Of a DNA stretch of 64,000 nucleotides, positions 33,136 to 43,941 are shown piece after piece (position 1 is the first letter of the stretch; the number at the start of each line of letters is the position of its first letter). Where the stretch lies: positions 10,894 through 74,893 of the forward strand of contig JBOHFF010000101.1 of assembly GCA_050699515.1 (NCBI GenBank). The letters run 5' to 3'. Source of the stretch: GCA-003244245 sp050699515. Lineage in GTDB: Bacteria; Actinomycetota; Actinomycetes; Mycobacteriales; Pseudonocardiaceae. The translations under genes and the position numbers were made by a program. The notes below the pieces were generated by a model. That model was not told the DNA's origin. It ran no database searches and saw only the letters and a program-made list of their open reading frames with translations.

Positions 33136-34830
33136 ATGCGTGCGGCACACAATGGTTGGACACGGCGGCGTTTTTTGCAGATGGTCGGTCTCGCGGGTGG
33201 CTCCGGCGCCCTCTACGACACGATGACCGCCATGGGGCTCATCACCGTTCCGGAGGCGTGGGCCGGCCCTCCCCAGCTCCCGCGGGGGTCCGGGGCGGGC
33301 ACGAAGGTGCTCATCCTCGGTGCCGGCATCGGCGGGCTCACCGCCGCTTACGAGCTGATGCGCGCTGGGTTCGAGTGCGAGATCCTCGAGGCCCAGCACC
33401 GGGCCGGCGGTCGCAGCTTCACCGCCCGCCGTGGCAGCGTCGTCACCGAACAGAGCCCGGAGCACGGCGTCACCCGCCAGGAGGTCCAGTTCGATGACGG
33501 TCTGTATCTGAATATGGGACCGGGCCGGTTGCCCCACCACCATCGGCGGGTGCTGCACTACTGCCAGGAGCTGGATGTCGCCCTCGAGGTCTACATCATG
33601 GAGACCACGGCCAATCTCTTCCAAACCGACAAGGCATTCGGCGGCAAACCACAGACGACCCGAAGTATCGGCAACGACACCCGGGGCTACGTCGCCGAGC
33701 TGCTGGCCAAGTCGATTCACCGGCATGCCCTCGACCAGGAGCTCGACGAAGGCGACCGGGAGAAACTCCTGAGCCTGCTGCGGGTATTCGGCGATCTCGG
33801 TGATGAGCCCCAGGGCGTTCCCGGTGACCCGTATGCGTACAGCGGATCCGAACGCTCCGGGTGCAAGGTGCCCTATCAGATCTCCCAGACCCTCTTCGAC
33901 GATTGTGAGGCCAACAAACCCGAGCTCAGACCCTTGCTTGATTCGAGGTTCTGGGAGCGCAGGCTGTACCAGCCGACGGACCAGCAGTGGCAGCCGACCC
34001 TGTTCCAGCCGGTGGGTGGTATGGACCAGATCGTGAAGGGATTCTTGTGCAAGATCGGCCATCTCATCAACTACGGATCCGAGGTGCAGGAGATCCAGCT
34101 GGTCGAGGACGGCGTCGAAGTCACCTACAAGGGCCCGTTGGGACGTACGTTTCACACACGGGCGGACCGCTGTATCAGCAACATCCCGCTGCCGGTGCTG
34201 CAGAAGATTCCCGCGAACTTCTCGCCGGAGTTCAAGCAGGCGGTCGATCGAGGCCGCTTCGCCGCCACCTGCAAGGTGGGCTGGCAGGCGAACGAACGTT
34301 TCTGGGAGTCGGACAGATACCAGATCTACGGTGGCATCAGCTGGATCGATCACACCATCACCCAGATGTGGTACCCGTCGTATGATTACTTCACCAAGAA
34401 CGGCACCCTCACCGGCGCGTACAACTTCGATGACGACGCCGTCAAACTCGCTAATCTGACCCTCGAGGACCGTCTTGCCATGGCCAGGGAGGGCGCCCGG
34501 AAACTGCATTCCGAGTTCGGCGACGACCGAATCGTGCCGGAGGCGCTGGGTCTTTCCATCGCCTGGCGCAACGTGCCTTTTCAACTTGGTGGCTGGGCGG
34601 ACTGGCGATCGGAGGACGCAGCCGACGCCAAGGCCTACACCCGGCTGCTGGCGCCCGACGGTCGCTTCCATGTGGTCGGGGACCAGGTGTCTCCGCTGCC
34701 AGGCTGGCAGGAGGGAGCCATGATGTCCGCCGAGCACGTGATCGAGCAGATCGCCGGCAAGCGCCCGCTCACTCCGCAGGAGATCGTGCGGGCACCGGAC
34801 TCCCGACGCATGACGCAGGGCCGCTGCTGA
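33136..34830 (+). CDS. Tat-exported flavin monoamine oxidase / L-amino-acid oxidase-like protein
   Basis: A 564-residue amine oxidase. ATG 33136 is favoured because GGGGGA lies seven bases upstream; ATG 33130 would be too close to it. The N-terminus carries a twin-arginine signal (TRRRFLQMVGLAGGSGA). The FAD Rossmann motif is VLILGAGIGGLTAAYELM, with EAQHRAGGRSFTAR as the second FAD block. The C-terminal FAD site is VGDQVSPLPGWQEGAMMSAE. It oxidises primary amines or amino acids, releasing an aldehyde or keto acid and H2O2. The substrate is unknown. It converges on a cupredoxin gene. Confidence 0.92.
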   Translation: MRAAHNGWTRRRFLQMVGLAGGSGALYDTMTAMGLITVPEAWAGPPQLPRGSGAGTKVLILGAGIGGLTAAYELMRAGFECEILEAQHRAGGRSFTARRGSVVTEQSPEHGVTRQEVQFDDGLYLNMGPGRLPHHHRRVLHYCQELDVALEVYIMETTANLFQTDKAFGGKPQTTRSIGNDTRGYVAELLAKSIHRHALDQELDEGDREKLLSLLRVFGDLGDEPQGVPGDPYAYSGSERSGCKVPYQISQTLFDDCEANKPELRPLLDSRFWERRLYQPTDQQWQPTLFQPVGGMDQIVKGFLCKIGHLINYGSEVQEIQLVEDGVEVTYKGPLGRTFHTRADRCISNIPLPVLQKIPANFSPEFKQAVDRGRFAATCKVGWQANERFWESDRYQIYGGISWIDHTITQMWYPSYDYFTKNGTLTGAYNFDDDAVKLANLTLEDRLAMAREGARKLHSEFGDDRIVPEALGLSIAWRNVPFQLGGWADWRSEDAADAKAYTRLLAPDGRFHVVGDQVSPLPGWQEGAMMSAEHVIEQIAGKRPLTPQEIVRAPDSRRMTQGRC

Positions 34831-34868
34831 CCTCTGTCTTTCACCGGGCAGCCCGAAGACCGACCAGG

Positions 34869-35267
34869 TTAGGAGACGGTCAGGGCGCCCGACATGTAAT
34901 TGTGGAACAGGCAGTGATACGGGTATGTCCCGCGTTGCGTCGGCGCCGTGAAGGTGGTGGGCAGGCCCCGGCTGACGTTCCCGGTGTTGAATGCTCTGTT
35001 GTCGGCAGTGAGGGTATGGATCGCCTGATCCTCGTTACGCACTGTTACCGTAGCCCCTGGTGGAACCGTGAGATTCGTCGGGACGAAACCGTAATTTCTG
35101 ATGACCACCGTGATTTCCGCCGCCGACTTGACCGAGGCTGAGGCGGGCGGCGAGGTCTTCTCGCTTGGACTTGCGCAGGCAGCGAGAAGCGTCGAGAAGA
35201 TGACCATGGCAAGGGCTGCGGCCCGGTGGTGGTGAGCGTGCGGCCGAGAAGTGAGTGAGAGGGCTCG
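34869..35267 (-). CDS. Cupredoxin (plastocyanin-like) lipoprotein
   Basis: A small blue-copper protein. The domain starts ITVVIRNYGFVPTNLTVPPG. The type-1 copper ligands are visible as His in AIHTLTADN, and Cys, His and Met in YHCLFHNYMSG. A hydrophobic signal with lipobox LLAAC precedes it. GTG 35267 is a sensible start; an ATG at 35318 would add 17 residues and lengthen the n-region. It is exported, membrane-anchored and probably carries electrons or copper. It converges with the amine oxidase. Confidence 0.88.
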   Translation of the reverse strand, partial: RALSLTSRPHAHHHRAAALAMVIFSTLLAACASPSEKTSPPASASVKSAAEITVVIRNYGFVPTNLTVPPGATVTVRNEDQAIHTLTADNRAFNTGNVSRGLPTTFTAPTQRGTYPYHCLFHNYMSGALTVS

Positions 35268-35468
35268 CACGTGTGGAGCGGCCGGGTAGCTGGATGCATC
35301 GAGGTGGGCCAGCATCATCCATTCATAGCAGTTACGTGATCAGATTCCCATGGGACGAGTTCATATCATCCCGACGAAGGCCCCGAAAAGGGTGCGACCG
35401 GACCTACTCCAGCGCCGAGCGGTCAGGTGTGGTCACCACCCGCTCGTGGTAGCGGTAGTGACGGGCAA

Positions 35469-35876
35469 CTAGCGAGTGGCCAGTAACCGGGTCTGAACCT
35501 CGGGAAGGTCGACGAATCCGGCCTGGGCGTCGGTCGAGACCAGCACACGGTCCGTCGCGCGGGCGGTGGCCGCAATGATCAGGTCGTGGGCGCCGCGCGG
35601 GCGCCCGGTGCGGCGAACATGGGCCAGCAGCGCGGCATGGTGCACGGCAACCTGCGCGGTGTAGTCGGCCACGGGTGTGACCGCCAGCAGCTCCTCGAGG
35701 AACGCGCGCTGCGCGGCACGACGGGCCGGATTGTCGTCGAGCTCGACACCGGTCGAGTACTCAGCCAGCGCCACTGCGGGCAGCGCCACGTCGTCCTGCT
35801 CCGCGAATGCCGCCAGGTCGAGTCGACCGCGGACCGCGGCGACCAACACCCCGGTGTCGAGGATCACCCGCGCCAC
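35469..35876 (-). CDS. vapC: VapC-type PIN-domain toxin
   Basis: A 135-residue PIN nuclease. Acidic active-site residues are seen in VILDTGVLVAAV (Asp), LAEYSTGVE (Glu), and the pair RGAHDLIIAATA and STDAQAGFVDL (Asp). VapC toxins cleave tRNA or rRNA. The gene overlaps the upstream antitoxin by 13 bases, as usual for vapBC. Confidence 0.9.
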   Translation of the reverse strand: MARVILDTGVLVAAVRGRLDLAAFAEQDDVALPAVALAEYSTGVELDDNPARRAAQRAFLEELLAVTPVADYTAQVAVHHAALLAHVRRTGRPRGAHDLIIAATARATDRVLVSTDAQAGFVDLPEVQTRLLATR

Positions 35877-36127
35877 GGATCGCCGTCCAAGGCCACCGGC
35901 ACGTCTCCAGCACTGGCCACGTTCGCCGCGAACTCGTCGTCGAGTCCCAGCTGGTCCCGCCAGCGATCCAGCACCTCAGCCACGACACCGCCATTGGCAC
36001 GCGGCGCCGGCACTATCAGAGCGACCCGCCGTCCGCCGCGCGTGATCACGACCGTTTCGCCTTGCTCGGCTCCATCGAGCACGGCGGAGAACCGGCGCGC
36101 CGCCTCCGAAGCAGACATCTCCTTCAC
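35864..36127 (-). CDS. vapB: VapB/Phd-type antitoxin
   Basis: An 87-residue antitoxin of the Phd/YefM fold. The N-terminal DNA-binding part reads MSASEAARRFSAVLDGAEQG, followed by ETVVITRGGRRVALIVP. The C-terminal tail (DEFAANVASAGDVPV) would neutralise the toxin. It probably represses its own promoter. ATG 36127 is preceded by the short AT-rich gap 36128-36181. Confidence 0.88.
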   Translation of the reverse strand: MKEMSASEAARRFSAVLDGAEQGETVVITRGGRRVALIVPAPRANGGVVAEVLDRWRDQLGLDDEFAANVASAGDVPVALDGDPWRG

Positions 36128-36181
36128 ATCACCAGAGTAGCAGAATCAGATATTCAGAATCCGAACAACGGAGTGAGCCGC

Positions 36182-36529
36182 TCACCGCAGGCGCAGCGCC
36201 GCAAGCCACGGTCCGTGTGGTCCATTGAGCAGAACCACTGGTTTGGTGTCCAACTCGGCGGTGAGGGTGGGGATCTGATCCGGCGAGGTCAGCACTAGCC
36301 GGGCGCCGGCCTGGGTGGCGGCTGCGGCAAGCTCGCGTGCTGAAAGCAGCGGGTTCACTGGCAGTGGTAGTGCGTCGTGGTGCACCGCGCCGGCGAAAGA
36401 CTCGGCGAAGCCGGGACCGTCGGGCAGCATGATCAGCACTCGCTCATGGCGGTGCACGCCCAGCTCGGCCAGCACGGCGGCGATAGCGGCTGTCCGGCCG
36501 ATCAGCTTGGGCGCACTGGTGACTGTCAT
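36182..36529 (-). pseudogene. N-terminal fragment of an AMP-dependent acyl-CoA synthetase
   Basis: A stand-alone 115-residue frame with ATG 36529 reads AAVLAELGVHRHERVLIMLP, then GAVHHDALPLPVNPLLSA and TQAGARLVLTSPDQ. These are the first beta-alpha units of an ANL-family adenylating enzyme. It stops before the adenylation core (no YTSGTTG-type P-loop). It is most likely a truncated gene. Confidence 0.65.
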
Positions 36530-36877
36530 GATCCCCCTCGCTGACACCGTCCGGAGTTCACCGGGCAGGCCACTGCTCTCACCGCGACGGTGGGGCGCGA
36601 GACGGGCCAGCGCGGTTTAGCAAACGGCTACCCCAGCCCAACGAGACCGGCGCACCACCATCCCCCCAGCTCTAGGGATGCGGACAACGCTAGCTCGGAG
36701 AGTGCTGGAGAATAACTGACCATCGGTATGAGTATGCGCGGCTCGAGTGTCGGGAAAATGGGGAATCTCCTGTTCAGCGACCAGATAACACTGCGCGACG
36801 GTCAGGGTTGTCCGCAGTGTCATCCGGCTACGGTAAAGGCGCCGCGTCAGCCGGCGTTGCGATGTGCTGTGGCGAGG
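36530..36877. other. Intergenic stretch without a recognised gene
   Basis: The 348 bases between the AMP-ligase fragment and thiD show no reading frame with family-like sequence on either strand. Codon periodicity is weak and a moderately AT-richer part lies at 36705-36800. Nothing else was identified. Confidence 0.5.
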
Positions 36878-37704
36878 TCAGTCCGGGCGGAGGCGCCAGA
36901 AGGGGGAGACGGGGCCGACTCCGGCGCCGAGAGGGTAGGCGTGGGCGACTGCCTGCTCGATGTAGTGCTTGCCGTAGGCCACCGCGTCGGGCATCGTGGC
37001 GCCGCGGGCCAGCGCGCTGGTGATCGCTGCGGCTAAAGCGTCGCCGCTACCGTGGGTGTGGCGGGTGGCCAGCCGGGGACTGGTGAACCCGGTGAACGCA
37101 CTGCCGTCATAGAGCAGATCCAGGCATTCCGGGTCGTCGTGCAGGTGCCCGCCCTTGACCAGCACCCATCGCGGACCCAGCGCGTGCAACGCGCAGGCCG
37201 CCTCGTACTGCCCCGGACGGGAGCCGACGTCGATGCCGACCAGCAGGCGCACCTCGTCCAGGTTCGGCGTGACCAGGGTGGCCCGGGGAAACAGCTCCGA
37301 GCGCAGCGCGGCCAGCGCATCACCAGCCAGCAGCGGGTCGCCGTGCATGGACGCGGCCACCGGATCGACCACCAACGGCACCGCGGCACCGAGACCGACC
37401 TCGTCGCACACTGCGGCCACCGCGGAGATGATCGCCGCCGAGGCCAGCATGCCGGTCTTGGCGGCGGCCACCCCGATATCGGTCACCACCGCCCGGACCT
37501 GATCGGCCACCGTGGACGGCGGGATCTCCACGACGCCGGTCACGCCCAGCGAGTTCTGCACCGTCACCGCGGTGACCGCGACACACCCGTGCACCCCGCA
37601 GGCGGTGAAGGTGCGCAGATCCGCCTGCAGCCCCGCGCCACCCCCGGAATCCGACCCAGCGATGGTCAGCGCGACAGGGGGTCCAATGGCCGGTGACGCA
37701 GCCA

Positions 37705-37705
<1 letters not shown>
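36878..37705 (-). CDS. thiD: Hydroxymethylpyrimidine/phosphomethylpyrimidine kinase
   Basis: ThiD phosphorylates HMP and HMP-P in thiamine synthesis. ATG 37705 shares one base with the thiC stop (TGATG), so translation is coupled. Family motifs: ALTIAGSDSGGGAGLQADLR (substrate and ATP region), AAKTGMLASAAII, PLVVDPVAASMHG, and THGSGDALAAAITSALA (the anion hole). The last reads GSGD where most members have GTGC. The length of 275 residues is normal. The order thiC-thiD also occurs in Mycobacterium. Confidence 0.95.
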
Positions 37706-39399
<1,694 letters not shown>

Positions 39400-39405
39400 C
39401 GATGC

Positions 39406-39507
39406 AGGCTCCCTACGCCGGCATTACCCGGACAGGTTCGTGCGGTCGGCAGCCCCGCCGATGGTGCCAGCTGCCCTCTCAGCCCGCTTCGGTGCGAGCT
39501 CCCGCGT
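39406..39507 (-). promoter_or_regulatory. TPP (THI-box) riboswitch
   Basis: On the minus strand the leader shows GGGAG near 39503, the conserved GGGCTGAGAGGG (around 39473-39484), and then ACCTGTCCGGGTAATGCCGG. GCGTAGGGAG at 39408-39418 closes the P1 stem. These are the canonical pyrimidine- and pyrophosphate-sensing parts. The element ends a few bases before the thiC start, so translation control through the RBS is likely. Confidence 0.95.
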
Positions 39508-39634
39508 GGTCACATGACTACCCGACCGTAGCGCTATCGCGAGCGAGCTCGCAAAACGTTCCGATGACGTTCGATCGCGACACCGCTAGTATTCGACTTG
39601 TCGCTGAAGGTGACGAACGAACCACGGGGGGACG

Positions 39635-40915
39635 ATGCACGGCATTTCTAACATTTCGTCGCGGCGCGTCGCGGTGGTCGGTCAGGGTTACGTCGGACTG
39701 CCGCTAGCGATACGGGCCGTCGAAGTCGGTTTCGACGTCGTCGGTTTCGACATCGACAAGGCCCGCGTCGATTACCTGCGCAAGGCGAAGACATTCATCG
39801 ATGACATCACTGACGACGATCTCGCAGCCGCGGCGAGCACCGGGCGGTACCTGCCCACCGACGATCCGGCGGCGCTGGCCGGCTTCGACGTCGCGGTGGT
39901 CTGTGTCCCGACCCCGTTGCGCGACGGCGCACCAGATCTGAGCTGCGTCGAGGCTGCGGCGAGCACCATCGCCCCGCACATCACCGCGGGAGCCTGCGTC
40001 ATCCTGGAGTCCACGAGTTACCCGGGCACCACCGAGGAGATTTTCATCCCGATCCTCGAGGCCGGCTCGGGCCTGACCGCGGGGACGCAATTCTGCGTAG
40101 GGTACAGCCCCGAGCGTATCGACCCGGGAAACGAGATCTGGCGTTTCCACAACACCCCGAAGATCATCGCAGGGATAGGCGCGGAGTCGCTGCAGGCGTT
40201 GCAGGACTTCTACGGCCGGCTCGTCGAGCGCACGGTGCCGGTGTCCGGGCCCCGAGAGGCCGAACTCGCCAAGCTGCTGGAGAACACCTTCCGGCATGTC
40301 AATATCGCCTTGGTCAACGAGCTGGCGATGTACTGTCACGGCCTCGGGCTCGATGTCTGGTCGGTGATCGACGCGGCCGCCACGAAACCCTTCGGGTTCA
40401 TGAAGTTCACCCCGGGCCCAGGGGTCGGAGGTCATTGCCTGCCGATCGATCCGTCCTACCTGTCCTGGCAGGTGAGGCGGTCGCTGGGGCACGCTTTCCG
40501 CTTCGTCGACATCGCCAACGACGTCAACGATCACATGCCCGACTACGTGGTCTCCCGCGTGGTCGCACGTCTCAACCAGCAGCGAAAGGCGGTCAACGGC
40601 AGCCGGATCCTGCTCGTGGGGTTGGCTTACAAACGGAACTCCCGAGACACCAGGAAGTCCCCGGCCATCGCCATCGCCAGGTACCTCGACGATCTCGGGG
40701 CCGATCTTCGGGCGATCGACCCGCTCGTCGCCGTCGACGAGATTCCGAGCTTCATCCGCGTGGTGCCCGGCGTGCTGAGCCAGGTCATCGAGAGTGATCT
40801 AGTCATCGTCCTCACCGATCACGACTCGATCGACTGGGAGCTCCTCGAGCAGCACGCCGACCGGGTTCTGGACACCCGCAACCGGGTTCGCTCGCCGCTG
40901 GCGGCGCGGCTCTAA
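39635..40915 (+). CDS. Nucleotide-sugar dehydrogenase (UDP-N-acetylhexosamine/UDP-glucose 6-dehydrogenase family)
   Basis: A 426-residue NAD-dependent dehydrogenase that oxidises the C6 hydroxyl of a nucleotide sugar in two steps. Motifs: RVAVVGQGYVGLPLAIRAVE (NAD site), SPERIDPGNEIWRFHNTPKI, KLLENTFRHVNIALVNE, and GPGVGGHCLPIDPSYLSW with the catalytic cysteine. The NT-P-K block and overall length fit WbpA/TviB-like UDP-GlcNAc dehydrogenases better than UDP-glucose enzymes. ATG 39635 has GGGGGG nearby. It is isolated from other sugar genes here. Confidence 0.9.
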   Translation: MHGISNISSRRVAVVGQGYVGLPLAIRAVEVGFDVVGFDIDKARVDYLRKAKTFIDDITDDDLAAAASTGRYLPTDDPAALAGFDVAVVCVPTPLRDGAPDLSCVEAAASTIAPHITAGACVILESTSYPGTTEEIFIPILEAGSGLTAGTQFCVGYSPERIDPGNEIWRFHNTPKIIAGIGAESLQALQDFYGRLVERTVPVSGPREAELAKLLENTFRHVNIALVNELAMYCHGLGLDVWSVIDAAATKPFGFMKFTPGPGVGGHCLPIDPSYLSWQVRRSLGHAFRFVDIANDVNDHMPDYVVSRVVARLNQQRKAVNGSRILLVGLAYKRNSRDTRKSPAIAIARYLDDLGADLRAIDPLVAVDEIPSFIRVVPGVLSQVIESDLVIVLTDHDSIDWELLEQHADRVLDTRNRVRSPLAARL

Positions 40916-41100
40916 CGCCGAGTACGGCGAAGGGAGGTGAGACGACGACTCGGTACCGGTGCCTGCGCCCCAAGCGGGTCAGGCTCGACGGGGCGCTGCG
41001 CATCCCGCCGCTGGAGGACCTTCCCGACCATGAGCGCGGTCAGGATCGCCACCAGGACCCAGGTCAGGATCCCAGCCCCGATCATCATGATCGTGCTCAT
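40912..41100 (-). CDS. Small single-helix membrane protein
   Basis: A 62-residue product with an N-terminal hydrophobic helix (IMMIGAGILTWVLVAILTAL), then VGKVLQRRDAQRPVEPD and a basic tail. It overlaps the convergent dehydrogenase stop by four bases. Similar one-helix microproteins are common in actinobacteria. Function unknown. Confidence 0.5.
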   Translation of the reverse strand: MSTIMMIGAGILTWVLVAILTALMVGKVLQRRDAQRPVEPDPLGAQAPVPSRRLTSLRRTRR

Positions 41101-41234
41101 TCGCCAGCTCCAAGAGTGGGCAGCGGGTGGCTCACCGCTGCGGTTAGGGGGTCAGGAGATCATCGTTGATCACCGACGAAGGCTCTCACAAGGAGGGAAA
41201 ACCATCGTTGTCCGTAGATCCTGCCAGCTGTGGG

Positions 41235-41942
41235 CTACCTGAGGTGGCCGGTGCGGCGCAACCACTCCAGGACGGTGAGCACGCGGCGATTCTCCCGCCG
41301 GGTGTCCCCCGGGCTCTCACTGTGGGTGTCCGACGGCAGCAGCTGCCGGAAGATCTTCGTCAGGTGGCGCTCGACCACCGGGATGGACAGGTACAGCTGG
41401 TCCGCTATCTCCTTGTTGGTGAGCCCCTGAACCAGGAGATCCAGGACCTCGACCTCGCGGTCGCTGAAGTCCTTCGCGGCGGCGTGTTGGTGCCGGTACT
41501 CCGCTGCGGCGTGTTGGGAGAACACCGGATCCACCACGACGCGGCCCGCTGCGACGCGCCGTAGCGCATCGTGGAGGCTGCTGCGGCTGGTGCGGTCCTT
41601 GAACAGGTACCCCATCCCGCCGCTCCCACCGAGGTTGTTCAACGCCTGGGTGGCGTAGTACAGCTGCACGTCGCGCTCGTAGCCGGATAAGATGATCACT
41701 CCGAGCTCGCCGTAGCGCCGCCTCAGCTCGCGGGCCAGCCGGATGCCTTCGTCCGACCACGTCGGGGGTAACCGAAGATCGAGCACGGCGATGTTGATCG
41801 GCTCACGACCGAGCGCGGGCAACCGCCTGAGCAACTCCTCGCCGTCGGAGGTCTCGGCGACGACGGTCATCCCGCGGCCCCGCAGCGCGGCGACCAGGCT
41901 GGGTCGCCAGACGTCGTTGTCATCCACTACGACTACACGCAC
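41235..41942 (-). CDS. NarL/LuxR-family response regulator
   Basis: A 235-residue regulator. The receiver domain has VVVVDDNDVWRPSLVAAL (acidic pocket), AVLDLRLPP (phospho-Asp) and YLFKDRTS (conserved Lys). The output domain is a LuxR HTH, FSDREVEVLDLLVQGLTNKE then LSIPVVERHLTKIFRQL. GTG 41942 overlaps the kinase stop by ten bases. It is the partner of the adjacent kinase. Tandem 11-bp repeats upstream of the kinase are its candidate binding sites. Confidence 0.93.
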   Translation of the reverse strand: MRVVVVDDNDVWRPSLVAALRGRGMTVVAETSDGEELLRRLPALGREPINIAVLDLRLPPTWSDEGIRLARELRRRYGELGVIILSGYERDVQLYYATQALNNLGGSGGMGYLFKDRTSRSSLHDALRRVAAGRVVVDPVFSQHAAAEYRHQHAAAKDFSDREVEVLDLLVQGLTNKEIADQLYLSIPVVERHLTKIFRQLLPSDTHSESPGDTRRENRRVLTVLEWLRRTGHLR

Positions 41943-43771
41943 GGCACGCTCACCTTCATCGTCGTGCCCATCCCGGCTGGACTGCTGATCTGAAGACGTC
42001 CCCCGAGCTCCTCGACCCGGTTGCGCATGCCGCCGATTCCCCCCTGCTCGCGGACCGCTGCGCCGCCGACACCGTTGTCGTGGATCGAGATGTGGATCAT
42101 CCGTCCGTCGGTCGCGACCTTGATCTCGACCATCCCGGCGTGAGCGTGTTTGTGGACGTTGGTCAGCGACTCACGGATGAGGTAATAGACCGGAACCGTC
42201 AGAACGCCCAGGTCCGTGCCGGTGATCTGGCAGCGTGCCGCCAGGCGCAGTTCCGCCACCACCCGATCGATCGCCCGCTTGAGCCCGAATCTCAGCTCCG
42301 GCGGCTGGGCGCCCCCGCTGAGACTGTGCACCTCCTCCAGGGCCAGCCGCAGCTTGGTGTCGAGCTGGTCGAGGACCTGCTGGTGTTCTTCGGGCGTGGC
42401 GGCTTCCGCGAAGGCGTCGAGGTCCATTCGAGCAGCGGCGATCGTCTGTTGCACACCGTCGTGCAGATCGCGGTGGAACTGCTCACGGGCCTGCTCGAAA
42501 GCGAGCTGTTGGGCGATCCGCGTCGCGTTCAGTTGCTCGACGCGCATGCGTAGTACAGCCTGCAACCGGGCGTTCTCGGCGAGGATCGTGACGATCTGGG
42601 CCAGTGACGCCAGTGTGGTCGAATCGTTGCGCAGCAGCGGGTGCGCGGTGAGCAGGCCGATTCGTGACCCATCACTACCCCAGATCCACGCGTGGAACCG
42701 GTTGGCGAGAAGTTCCTCATCCACGGGCCGCGGGTGTCCATCGGCGTCGATCAGGTCCGTTGAGTCAGGGTCCAGATAGAGCAACTCGACGGACTCGTCC
42801 TTCAGGACATCCTTGAGATAGCGCGCGACGTTCTCCGGGGTCCGGGACTGTGGCAGGCGATCGACCAGGCGCGCGCTCAGCAGGTCCTGGCGGGTCATGG
42901 AGATACCGAGGCCGCAGGTCAGGGTGATGGCGAAGGCCCCGATGATGATGGCCACCGTGTGCGCGGGCAGCAGGTCGGGGGCGAAGGTCGCGACAGTGTA
43001 GACCACGCTCGATCCGAACCCGAACACGACACCGAAGACGCACAGCGGGCGGATCGCGTCCTTGCGGGTGGGCGGGGCCTCCTGCAGCATTCGCCGTACC
43101 AGCAGCAGGAAACCCCAGGCCAGGACTTGGAAGCCCAGGCACAGCAGCACGGCTCCCGTGATGCGGGTCAGCTCGTTGGGCATGAGCGTCGGCCAGGGCG
43201 GTCGGGCGGGCTGCCCCACCCACCCCGGTCTGCTGAACAAGCTGAACGCAGCTCCGGTGCCGCTGGTGAGCAACGCGCACAGCACGATATAGAGCCGTTC
43301 GGAGCTGTGTTCCAGACGGGCGCGCCCATAGCGCAGGATCCCCCAGCACAGGGGCACGAAGAAGGCAGCTCCGCCGCCGAAGACGAAGGCCAGATACCCG
43401 CCCCAGCCCGGATAGATATCGAGCGCGATCAGGGGCCAGCACAGGCCTGCAGTGATGAAGGCAAGACCGGTGAATCGCTCGCGCTGCTGGATGGTCAGGT
43501 AGCTGCCCAGGACTATCATCGAGGCTGTCACCGAGGCGTTCATCCGGGTGAACACCGGTTCGCTGGCCAGCACGGGCCATTGCAACAACATCGTGCCGCC
43601 GGCGCTCACTCCGGCGAGCAGTAGCGGCAGCCGTAACGGGCAGTGACGTCCCACCGCTTGGGGTAGGCCCCCTTCCCGTGGATTAACAGCTCCCTTGCCA
43701 ACGGACAAGCTGGGTGAAGCCGGGTAATCTCCGGTGATATAGTTCACCACGGGTAATCGACCCTCGCTCAA
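41933..43771 (-). CDS. NarL-type membrane sensor histidine kinase
   Basis: A kinase of up to 612 residues. The N-terminal half holds six to eight membrane helices (LLLAGVSAGGTMLL through GAFAITLTCGLGI). A GAF-like linker and coiled coil follow (NARLQAVLRMRVEQLNATRI). HisKA_3 has the phospho-His in FHRDLHDGVQQTIAAARMDL. The ATPase domain has LTNVHKHAHAG (N box) and DNGVGG, GIGGMRNR. TTG 43771 is the most upstream start; in-frame GTGs downstream are possible. The signal is unknown, probably membrane-related. Confidence 0.9.
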   Translation of the reverse strand: MSEGRLPVVNYITGDYPASPSLSVGKGAVNPREGGLPQAVGRHCPLRLPLLLAGVSAGGTMLLQWPVLASEPVFTRMNASVTASMIVLGSYLTIQQRERFTGLAFITAGLCWPLIALDIYPGWGGYLAFVFGGGAAFFVPLCWGILRYGRARLEHSSERLYIVLCALLTSGTGAAFSLFSRPGWVGQPARPPWPTLMPNELTRITGAVLLCLGFQVLAWGFLLLVRRMLQEAPPTRKDAIRPLCVFGVVFGFGSSVVYTVATFAPDLLPAHTVAIIIGAFAITLTCGLGISMTRQDLLSARLVDRLPQSRTPENVARYLKDVLKDESVELLYLDPDSTDLIDADGHPRPVDEELLANRFHAWIWGSDGSRIGLLTAHPLLRNDSTTLASLAQIVTILAENARLQAVLRMRVEQLNATRIAQQLAFEQAREQFHRDLHDGVQQTIAAARMDLDAFAEAATPEEHQQVLDQLDTKLRLALEEVHSLSGGAQPPELRFGLKRAIDRVVAELRLAARCQITGTDLGVLTVPVYYLIRESLTNVHKHAHAGMVEIKVATDGRMIHISIHDNGVGGAAVREQGGIGGMRNRVEELGGRLQISSPAGMGTTMKVSVPCV

Positions 43772-43882
43772 CTTCAGCTCCCTGGATTACACGCCAGGGC
43801 CTCACTTCGCAAATCGTGGCGCCTGGCCAGATATATATCGGCCTTTGTGCGAGCTGTGTTTCATTCTTCTCACGCCGTGGAA

Positions 43883-43926
43883 CTTCAGTGGGATTCCAGT
43901 GAAACTCCAGTGGGAGTCCGGAGCAT
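43883..43926. promoter_or_regulatory. Three to four tandem 11-bp repeats upstream of the kinase gene
   Basis: CTTCAGTGGGA, TTCCAGTGAAA and CTCCAGTGGGA follow each other without gaps (43883-43915), and GTCCGGAGCAT continues the phase. The 11-bp period places the motif on one helical face, as for cooperative regulator binding. The sites lie 112-155 bases upstream of the kinase start. Confidence 0.6.
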
Positions 43927-43941
43927 GAACTTCGCCGTGGC

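Noticed and set aside
33088..34737. Open frame of 549 codons on the minus strand
   Set aside because: It lies entirely opposite the flavin amine oxidase, with shadow-like composition.
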